This document shows, piece after piece, positions 55,193-64,000 of a stretch of DNA of 64,000 nt; the first letter of the stretch is position 1; every line of letters starts with the position of its first letter. The DNA is from Terana coerulea (lineage: Eukaryota; Basidiomycota; Agaricomycetes; Polyporales; Phanerochaetaceae). The DNA lies in assembly GCA_024811115.1 (NCBI GenBank), contig JAKOGH010000168.1, positions 62,001 through 126,000 on the forward strand, in the 5' to 3' direction. Below the pieces are notes generated by a model, which was given only the letters and a program-made list of their open reading frames with translations, was not told the DNA's origin and did no database searches. The translations under genes and the position numbers were made by a program.

Positions 55193-56563
55193 ATGCTGTC
55201 CACCGTCCGCACCCAGCCACGCCACTTGATCACCGCCGCTCGCTTCATTACCACAGAGCCTGTGTCCACGACCTCTTCACACTTACCTCCACCATCCCCT
55301 CCGGCGAAGGCCCCCAATCGCACGCGACTCAATCCAGCACCTCGACCTCACATACCGCGAGCTCGTCAAGCTTTCCCACACCTTCCCCCGCACTTTGGGC
55401 GTAACCAGATATTACCCGTAGCCGACTCCACTCGCGCTCTGCTCGAATCCATCGTCGCGCAGTTCCAAGCCCCAATACGATACGCGTTCGCATACGGATC
55501 GGGTGTATTTGAGCAAGATGGGTATGCCCCAAGTAACTCGCAGTCGGCAGAGGCACCTATGCTCGACTTCATGTTCGCGGTAACTCACGCGTCGCATTGG
55601 CACTCGATCAATATGCACCAGTTCCCGGGGCATTACCCTCTGTACACGCGCATGCTGGGGTCGGACTTTGTGTCGCGCGGTGCAGGATATTGGTCCCGGC
55701 GTGTGGTTCAACGCCTTTGTGCCGATGAAGGGTGTGGTGAGTCCCTTTCGGGTTACTCGGGGTCGTGCGCTCACCTTAACTGCCTCATTCCCTCCAGACT
55801 ATCAAGTACGGAGTGACCACCGTGGATACTCTCTGCTCCGACCTCCTCAACTGGAAGTCGCTCTATCTCGCCGGACGCATGCACAAACCCGTCCGTATTA
55901 TCAAGGACGACGCTCGTGTGCGTCTCACCCAGCAGGTCAACCTCACGTCGGCCATCCGCGCCGCGCTTCTGACGCTTCCGGAGAACTTCACTGAGACGGA
56001 GCTCTTTGAACGCATAGCAGGCTTCAGCTACGCCGGGGACGTCCGGATGGTCCTGCCTGGAGAGAACCGCGGCAAGGTCGGCAATATCGTCCGAAAGCAG
56101 GGACCGCAGTTCAAAGAGCTGTACCACCGCTTGGTTCTTGCTCTGCCCGGCGTGCACTGGGAGCCTCACTCTAGCCTCATTCAGCAGGACGTCGCCCCAC
56201 ATGCAAGGGCCGCCCACCTGAAGAAGTTGCCTTCGAACCTTCTCAGCCGCGTCTCACAGCAATATGCCGACTCCAACCTCCCTCCACGAGAAGCCGATGA
56301 GAGTATATACTGGACGAAGATGGCCGGGGACAAGGACTTGCCCAATGTGCTGAGTCAAGGTACGCTTACGCAAATATTGCGCTATTCCTTTACTTCACTG
56401 AATACCGCTCTCAGAGATTCGTGACATCGTTCGGCATCCGTCGACTGTACAGACGCTGAAGGGCATTGTAAGCGCGGGTATGGGCAAGAGTGTACGCTAC
56501 GCTGCGCAGAAGGTTCGCAAGTGGCGAAATGGCTCGACGCCAAGCCAGGAGAAGAGCTCATAG
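55193..56563 (+). CDS. TAM41: Mitochondrial CDP-diacylglycerol synthase TAM41, frame broken
   Basis: Tam41 makes CDP-diacylglycerol from phosphatidate and CTP in the mitochondrial inner membrane, the first step to cardiolipin. The start MLSTVRTQPRHLITAARFIT is a presequence. The nucleotidyltransferase core is YAFAYGSGVFEQDGY, then MLDFMFAVTHASHWHSINMH. Near 55675-55682 the frame breaks in TCGCGCGG: DFVSR should continue VQDIGPGVWFNAFVPMKGV, which lies one phase away. Then come TIKYGVTTVDTLCSDLLNW, KSLYLAGRMHKPVRII and YAGDVRMVLPGENRGKVGNI. The last exon is RHPSTVQTLKGIVSAGMGKS and ends STPSQEKSS. Apart from the single shift the gene looks complete and well conserved. Confidence 0.9.
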
Positions 56564-57644
56564 GTCCGCGACTAAGAGCATCCTCGAACTTCTTTCGGTA
56601 TTTGCATCATCGTGGTGTACATTTACAACAACGGACAGAACTCACAATGATTACATGGAACCCAATCACACTCCTCACCAAAGTTGCACGACTGGTATCG
56701 ACATGTCATGATGTCTTACGGCTTCATAAACCAGAGTCCTGCCTGGTGAACATTGACCAAGGAGGTGCCGAATGCTGTTTTTCAGTGTGCATGGTAAGTT
56801 CCACCATCACGACGTGAGTATGGATAGTGACGGGTACGCAGATTCGCAATCTGAGAGCTCACTATCACAACGCTCAAGTCATGGCTTGTTCTCCTAAGCT
56901 ATGCCGGCCTTGAGCAGACCGGTTTTCGCTACCCAGCATCTTCTACCTTTGACGTTGACAGCAGGGCTTTGATTCGAACACTCAGGGCAGCGAGCTTAGC
57001 GGTGATAAGACGCAGCGGGCGTCGAGCAACCTCCGTGTCCTTCGGGGACTAAAGCGCTGATTGACTACTACCAGGAACTTCACGAACACGGGCACGCAGC
57101 CCTCGTGCGTACACAATCCCTCTGGTCGTCGATTGTCGTAAATCGTAAATTTGGGCAAAGAACAAAGTCATACGGTCTGGATTGTATGCGTATGTCTGGG
57201 AATGCCACGCAGCCCAGAAGCGCCACAAGCCATGAAACGGACAGCTGTTGCGCCTCTGCATCACGACAGATCAACCCTTGCCCACATTATAGTTGGCCGA
57301 GTCATCGCGGAATGATGCCAAATGGTATAAGTATCCAACGCGTATGTGGCCCTGGATCAGCCTCCTTCTTGCCTTCGTTGAGTCTGCGCTAGAGTTGCGA
57401 GGCAGTTGAGAGTAGGAAAGAGTTCATCCGAGCGTACGAAATCTGACATAGCTTGGCTGTAGATGGCGGCTTTGATCGAAAATGACTCTCAAATCGTTCT
57501 GCAGCATTTTAGGCCGCCAGGCCGAGAACTGCAAAATAATCTTCGCATGAACTCGGAAATCGATGCCAGGTGCGTGATCTTTGCTGGGCACATCGTATAC
57601 GCAAACACTCAAATTTTTTGGGCGGCGGTAGCATCTGGACGAAC
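56564..57644. other. Intergenic, 1.1 kb, upstream of the ABC transporter
   Basis: It holds the 3' end of TAM41 and the promoter of the ABC transporter. The first transporter exon may start earlier than I mark: an ATG at 57463 begins M-A-A-L-I-E but I could not join it in frame. No other gene is seen. Confidence 0.4.
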
Positions 57645-60600
57645 ATGCTTACCATTCCTGCTTACGCGGCGGCGCTCTCCTGTGTGGTCATACTCCTGCA
57701 GGCCGCTGTCGCCGCCGCAAAGAGCTGGAGAGCCCGTCACAAGGGATCTTCGACGAGTGGTCGAGTATGGCTCGAGGCTGGTGCAGTATCCGAACCGTGG
57801 ACGGTTCGCAAACATGTCGACCAATTGGGCGGTTGGACCATCGTTGGGTTCAGGATGACGCGTGTCCTCGCGTTAGGTGCCCTCCTCGGTCTGACAGCAA
57901 TAATAACAATTCGGCATAACAAAAACCAGGAACAAACCAATGAGCCAGTTGCAGCAATATGGGCTCAGCTTAGCCTTGTCATTGTCTACGTTCGTCCTTA
58001 ATCTCGTCATTTGTCTTCGGTCGGTGCTCAACGCCCTTCACAGGCTTACTGCACCGTACTCGCCGTCGCGGCCGTTGCAGTTCCAAAGCCGCATGTCAGT
58101 GACATAGCCGCTAGGCATGTATCCCTGGTCCTAGTTGTCCCATGGGGCGTATTCGCATATCGAAACATCTGGCCTCTCGCGACGTACACGCTTGACCCTA
58201 TGGACATTGCGGAAGGCTGGATGCTTGTGGTTAAAATCGCACTGTTAACGGTCGCAGCCGTCGCAGTACCCCTTTTGATTCCTCGGCAATATATTCCAGT
58301 CGATCCTCTGGTACGCTCCTATTCCAAACCCCGCCTTCGTATGATGTACTGAATACTTGTAGGATCCTTCGGAGGAAATCAATCCCGAGCAGACTGCATC
58401 TATCCTGTCAATGGCGTCATATTATTTTCTGAATAATGTGTTCTGGATGGGGTACGCTCTGCCCCATATCCCACCCGACAGGTTACCGCCCTTGGCAGAT
58501 TATGATGGTACAAAGCAGCTGGTCAAGAGGAGCTACAAAGTAAGTGTTGTAAATGGGCAGCCTTTCAGCGTAACTGAAAAGATTACAGTACGTGGACCCG
58601 ACACTGTCTAAAAGCAAGAGGCATATCATTTTTGGGCTCTTCCGAGTGTTCTGTAAGTCGGTTTGCCCTTGACTTCATACTGCGAAGTTCTCAAGACAAG
58701 ATTAGGGAAAGAATATGCCTCTCTTGCTTTTTGGCTTATCATACGAGTAGGTGGACCATGATCTGTACGCGTGATAAGTGCTGAGATATATTGCAGGTCC
58801 TAGGACAGTTCGCAGTGCCGATCGGGGTGTACAATCTGCTAAAGTGAGTATCACGTATTCATGATGTACGGTCGCCGACGTGAGATTTCAGATACCTTGC
58901 GGACCCTCGGGACGCGGTAGTGCGCCCCGTGGTCTGGATCCTGTTTCTGGCGTTTGGTCCTTTGTCTTCTTCCGCTGCCGCCGAGTGGTACTTCTTCATA
59001 GCGGTGTGTTTCGCATTCACTACTGAATATGTCGGCAACATTCGCTGATGTATCTTGCCATGGCGTAGATGAGGCTGACCGTGCAACTAAGAGCAATAAC
59101 GACACAGCTGCTCTTTGACCATGCCCTGCGCATGCGAGTCAAGGCGGAGGTGGGTGCGTCTGCGCCCGCCCCAAGTTCCACAGCCACGCCAGAAACAGCG
59201 TCGGTGGTCGAGGCAGACCCCTCACCAGCAGAGGCGAATGTTGACGAGACGGGCGCCGCCCAGAACAAGGCCACGTCTGACTCCACCAGCAGTATTAGTG
59301 CAACTCCGACTGTCAACGTGCCGGACAAGCCCTCTGCCGAAGGACAGAAGTCTTCCAACTTCATCGGAAAACTTAACACCCTTGTCACTGCTGACATGGA
59401 GCAACTCGTATGGGGGCGTGACATATTCTTTGTCTGTGAGTCTGCGTTCACTGGCTACACCGGAAACAGCGCTGATACGCATATTTGCAGTGACCTTTCT
59501 CCCCGCTCAGATTAGCATCTCCTATCTGGTTCTTGTACCGGCTTTTGGGTTGGAGGTACGCGTGATTCTTGAATTAGTCTCGCATGTTGCTGAGGGTCGC
59601 GTGTGACTAGTATTTTTGTCGGACTGGCGTCTATGGTGGCTATGCTTCCAGTTCCCGGACTCGTTCTCGGAAAGCTACAAACCGTACAAACCGAGAAAAT
59701 GAAGAGGGTGGGTGCTGCTCTTGCCTCCGAAAAGTTTTTTCTAAACTTTACTACTCAACAGACGGACGCTCGCGTCCAGGTCGTGACTGAATGTACGTGT
59801 ATCTGAAGCTCCGACTTGGCACAGACTGACTCTCGTAGTCATCAACGTGATTCGCATGATTAAGGTACGCAGTCTCCCCGCATATACCACCTACTATACT
59901 CACATAATTCCTCCATTAGCTATTTGGATGGGAACCCAGATTTATCGCGCAAGCAGCGGAGAAGCGGGACGCCGAACTTGCGATGCTAAGGAAATCTGAA
60001 TGGCTGAGCCTAGCCGTCATGACCATCAAGTGAGCACATCCTCCACACCAATCTTGTGTCCTGCCCCCAGACTGATTATGAGGTCAGCTTCATTATCCCG
60101 GTAGTGACTATGCTGGTGACCTTTGCGACATATGTATGGTTCATCTCTCGCTCTAGTGGTGCCAGCTAACAATCACTTGTATCAGACCCTGGTAATGAAG
60201 AGACAGCTGACAGGTGTGTGTCCACGTTCACTTGTCTTTGGCACTCACATTCATTGTATGAGCTCAGCGGCGACCGTGTTCTCGTCCATCATTGCATTTG
60301 GACTCCTGGAAATCAGTTTGAGTGTCCTTCCGTTCATGCTACCGCTGATGATAAACGGTAAGTCTGCACACGTGTCAATTTTGCTCTATCGCTGATGAGG
60401 CTCTGATCCCCCATACAGCCAAAGTATCACTGGATCGAATCAACGAGTTTATGAAGGAGACGGAGTTGCTAGATCGGTTTGACGAGGAGCAGCAGGATCA
60501 AGTGCACATCCGGGTGACTCCGCCAGATGTCAGCGACGATGTTATTGGAATCCGGCAGGCGGCGTTCACCTGGAGCAAGGATCACGACGGTACACACACG

Positions 60601-63600
60601 CCAGGCCAGAGTCGGGCGTTCACCCTACGAATTGAAGAACTCACCTTCAAGAGAGGTGCATTCAATTTGATACTTGGACCCACCGGTTCTGGCAAGACCT
60701 CTGTTTTGATGGCTCTCCTTGGTGAATCATTTCAATTCCTGGCAAGGCATCCAAGCTCATAAGTTTTCAAGGCGAAATGCACTATATACCTACCAGCCCG
60801 GACTCCTACGTCCAGCTGCCTCGACAAGGGGGAGTTGCCTATGCCGCTCAGGAATCTTGGGTGCAGAACGAGACTATTCGTGTGAGTATTTATCTTGTCT
60901 CTCGAGTCCACACCGATTGACCCATATCCCATATCCACTAGGACAACATCCTGTTCGGTTCTCCATACGACGAAGCGCGCTACAATAAAGTCATCGAACA
61001 ATGCGCGCTCAAGCGAGATTTGGAATTGTTTGATGCCGGAGACCGCACCGAAGTTGGCGAGAAGGGCATCACCCTGAGGTGAGTTTTTATCGATTCATTG
61101 GTGTCCATTCCTCATAACGATTCTTATGTTTTCTTGTAGCGGGGGACAGAAGGTGAAATGAACACAATCAAATGTATCAAATTCTACTAACTCGTTCCAC
61201 AGGCACGGGTTACTCTCGCACGTGCAATCTACTCGTCTGCCGAGATCTTGCTACTGGACGACGTACTCGCGGCGCTGGACGTACATACCGCTAAATGGAT
61301 CGTCGAGAAATGTTTCATGGGCGACCTCATGCACGGGCGCACTGTTCTCTTGGTCGTGAGTGATCGTCGCGCCTTCGCCCCCATTCTGTTTAGTAATTAA
61401 GCCAGACGCATAACATCTTCCTCACGCAAACTGTGGCCGACTTTGTTGTCACTCTCGGAGCGGACGGGCGTGTTGCGTCGACAGGCTCGCTCACTAATGT
61501 GCTCGAGAAGAGCAGAGCGCTCTCCGCCGAGCTGGCGAAGGAGGCAAAAGAGGACAAATTGGCGTTGGAAGCAGCTGAAGAAGCGGTGACCCTCGAAGGC
61601 CCTGCAAAAACGGAAGCAGACGGCAAGCTTGTCGTCGAGGAAGAGGTCGCAGTCGGACATGTGACATGGCCCGCCCGTATGCAAATAATCTGGGCTTCAC
61701 AAGTTATCCTGCTGACGGTTGTACCCAGTGAAACTCTATTTCGAGTATCTCGGCCGGTCGCAGCCCCGTCGTATTTTGGTCTCTATACCTGATCGGCATG
61801 GCGCTGGTCCGCATCCTCATGGTAGGGCAAGCTTGGTTACTAGGCTATTGGGCAAGACAGTATGAAACCCACGACCCAGCAGATGTAAATATTGCCTTGT
61901 ATGTGACACTTTCAAATCTACGTTTTGCGCAACCTAATCCTGTTGTACTAGATACTTGGGAACTTATGCCCTGATGCTTGTTGCTGGCATTCCTTTGTTT
62001 GTTGGCAGCTACGCGGTCTCTGTCTACGGCCTCATCCGAGTCTCACGAGCTATTCATCACGACTATCTGCAGTCTATAACAAGAAGCACATTAAGGTGCG
62101 CATCGTTTCTTGAGCTGGCGGTCTTCATTCACATCTGTGTTCAGATGGCTTGACAAGACTCCAACCTCTCGGATCATCACCCGCTGCACACAGGACATTT
62201 CTAGAGGTACGTCTTTCGCAACTATTTTTATGCTTCCTTACCTGATGCACATGAAAGTGGACACACAAATGGCGACATTCTTCCAACGCTTTGTTCAAAT
62301 CAGCGTCAACATGCTGGTCAGCTTCGTAGCCGTCCTATCGGTCTCTCCCGGATTCATCGTCCCTGGCTTGCTTCTGACGGTATTCGGGGTGCTTATTGGA
62401 CGAGTCTTTATCAAGACAAAGCTAGCGGTGCAACGGGAAGGCAGCAAAGTGCGGGCTCCCGTTCTAGGCCATTTCGGTGCCGCGGTGGCTGGGATCAGTG
62501 AGTCTCCTTGTCTGTTTTGGTTGCACAAGATCCGTCACTGAGCTTTCCCCAGTCTCTATTCGTGCTTACGGTGCTGAAGAAGCCGTCAGGAAGGAATCGT
62601 ACAGGCGCATTGATGAGTACAGCCGTATTGAACGGACACTCACTACGCTCGGCCGGTGAGTAACATATATAATCTACTCGTGCGATGCGCAGACTGATCT
62701 GGTATATCTAATTACAGCTGGGTGACTGTACGGATAGAAACAATAAATGGTATCTTCGTGGCGACGCTCGCCGCATACCTCGTGTACTGGGGCGACGTAT
62801 CCGCGTCCAACACAGGATTCTCCCTGACACAAGCTGGTGTGTTTGCGCATTTGCATTTTGCCTCTAGCTCACTCTTGTCCAGTAAACTTCAGTAGCTTGA
62901 TCTTGTGGTGGATCCAAGGTCTCAATGAGTTCGAGCTCAGCGGTAGGCTTCCGATTTTCTGATCTGGCACACGATAAATTAACGAGTACACCCAGGCAAC
63001 AGTGTGGAGCGACTACAGCAGTACATGACCATCGAACATGAGCCTAAGCCGTCCTCTGACGGAGTACCGCCGGCTTACTGGCCGGCAAGCGGGGGGCTAA
63101 CCGTAAGAGATTTGTCGGCACGATATTCGACGGTATGTTCTACTCGCCCTTGGGAGATTTGAGAGCAAGAACACTCAACCAACTGTCATTAGGATGGTCC
63201 GAAAGTTTTGCAGAACATATCCTTCGACGTCAAATCGGGTGAGCGAGTCGGGATAGGTACGTGCTGACTGACCGCTTCTGTGTTTCCTTGCGCTGATCCG
63301 TGCGCAACAGTTGGCAGGACCGGAAGTGGGAAGGTTGGCCTTTTATTTGACGCGCTTGGCAATGAACTCACACAATAGGCAGAGCTCGCTGACGCTGTCA
63401 CTGCTTCGCTGCATCCCGACGGAAGGCGAAGTGACGTATGACGGCATTCGCATCGACTCCGTCAACTTGGACGCCTTGCGCACCAATATTACAATCATCC
63501 CTCAAGCTGTGAGTAACCAAGTTCGACACCCTTTCCGTGTTATGTGACTCACACTTGTATACAGCCCGAACTCTTGAGCGGCACGCTCAGGCAAAACCTG

Positions 63601-64000
63601 GACCCGTTCTCGCAGTACGATGACGCAGTGCTCAACAACGCCCTCCGCTCCGCTGGGCTCTTCTCTCTGCAAGACCAGTCCGAGGAGGCCCGCATCACCT
63701 TGGACAGCCAGATCGCGAGCGGCGGCAGCAACGTGTCCGTCGGGCAGCGCCAGATCATCGCGCTGGCGCGGGCCATCGTCCGCCAAAGCAAGCTGCTGAT
63801 CCTGGACGAAGGTGCGTTTAGCGTGTGCTCAGCGGTGTGCGATGCGTCTGGCTGATGCCATCCGCAGCCACGTCGGCGATCGACTACGAGACGGACAAGA
63901 TCATTCAGACGTCGCTGCGAGAGCGGCTGGGCAAGGACGTGACGCTGCTGACGGTCGCCCACCGCTTGCAGACTATCATGGATGCGGACAAGATCGTACG
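57645..64000 (+). CDS. ABCC-type (MRP) multidrug transporter, 3' end missing, one frame break
   Basis: A full-length ABC transporter with many short introns. An N-terminal membrane region ([20 protein letters not shown] onward) precedes the first core transmembrane domain ([20 protein letters not shown], then [20 protein letters not shown]). Nucleotide-binding domain 1 has Walker [13 protein letters not shown], signature [20 protein letters not shown] and Walker [14 protein letters not shown] charged linker leads to domain 2. There [19 protein letters not shown] is Walker [21 protein letters not shown] the signature and [16 protein letters not shown]alker B. The order with an N-terminal extension fits ABCC (MRP/Ycf1/Ybt1) exporters of conjugates at vacuole or plasma membrane. 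Near 61764-61767 an extra C shifts the frame between GRSQP and [20 protein letters not shown]. The final exon runs off the edge after [13 protein letters not shown]. Confidence 0.9.

Noticed and set aside
57960..58040. Suspected frame break in the first ABC transporter exons
   Set aside because: An intron starting near 57990 and ending at CTTCACAG (58033) restores frame into [17 protein letters not shown], so no indel is needed.
1..64000. CRISPR arrays, operons, integrases, rRNA genes and retrotransposon polyproteins
   Set aside because: I looked for regularly spaced repeats, reverse transcriptase or integrase motifs and rRNA-like blocks on both strands and found none. Gene structure is eukaryotic throughout.

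Overview
This window is nuclear DNA from a filamentous basidiomycete fungus, most likely an Agaricomycete. Genes lie on both strands and carry many short introns (about 45-80 nt, GT-AG, with CTRAY-like branch sites). The gene content is typical of mushroom-forming fungi: a FunK1-type kinase, Zn2Cys6 regulators, a questin-oxidase-like protein and ABCC transporters. No bacterial, viral or CRISPR features were seen. About 25 protein genes and one intron-containing tRNA can be supported. Coordinates for spliced genes are the span from start to stop codon. Exon joins were worked out by hand from frame and splice signals, so they are approximate where stated.

Layout. 0-9.8 kb: a Spo71-like sporulation PH protein running off the left edge (-), alternative oxidase (-), a small mitochondrial membrane protein (-), a Zn2Cys6 factor (+) and pyridoxamine-phosphate oxidase (-). 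11.5-21 kb: a long kelch/BTB protein (+), a CHFR-like RING E3 (+), a serine-rich tail-anchored protein (-) and a secreted class 3 lipase (-). 21-25.7 kb: a gene-poor stretch holding one probable intron-rich gene of unknown function (-). 26-38 kb: a second Zn2Cys6 factor (+), tRNA-Glu (-), a questin-oxidase-like protein (-), a derlin (+), a DUF427 protein (-) and a mitochondrial NAD carrier (+). 39-50.5 kb: a single-pass membrane protein (-), two doubtful orphan frames, a FunK1 kinase (-) and a Pex8-like peroxin (-). 50.9-64 kb: a protein built on a repeated Pro-Arg motif (-) whose gene has a MITE-like insertion in an intron, a sterol C4-decarboxylase-type dehydrogenase (ERG26, -), TAM41 (+), and an ABCC transporter (+) running off the right edge.

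No single pathway unites the window. Several genes serve mitochondria or peroxisomes: AOX, TAM41, the NAD carrier, the small inner-membrane-like protein and Pex8. Sterol and vitamin B6 metabolism are also represented. The most striking cross-cutting signal is that at least five genes with well conserved products (NAD carrier, ERG26, TAM41, FunK1, ABCC) each contain one reading-frame break at a short GC, AG or homopolymer run. Because some of these are core single-copy functions, indel errors in the assembly look more likely than mass pseudogenisation. The best candidates for undescribed biology are the intron-rich gene at 24.3-25.7 kb, the repeated-motif protein at 51-52.7 kb and the 119-bp inverted-repeat element inside its intron.
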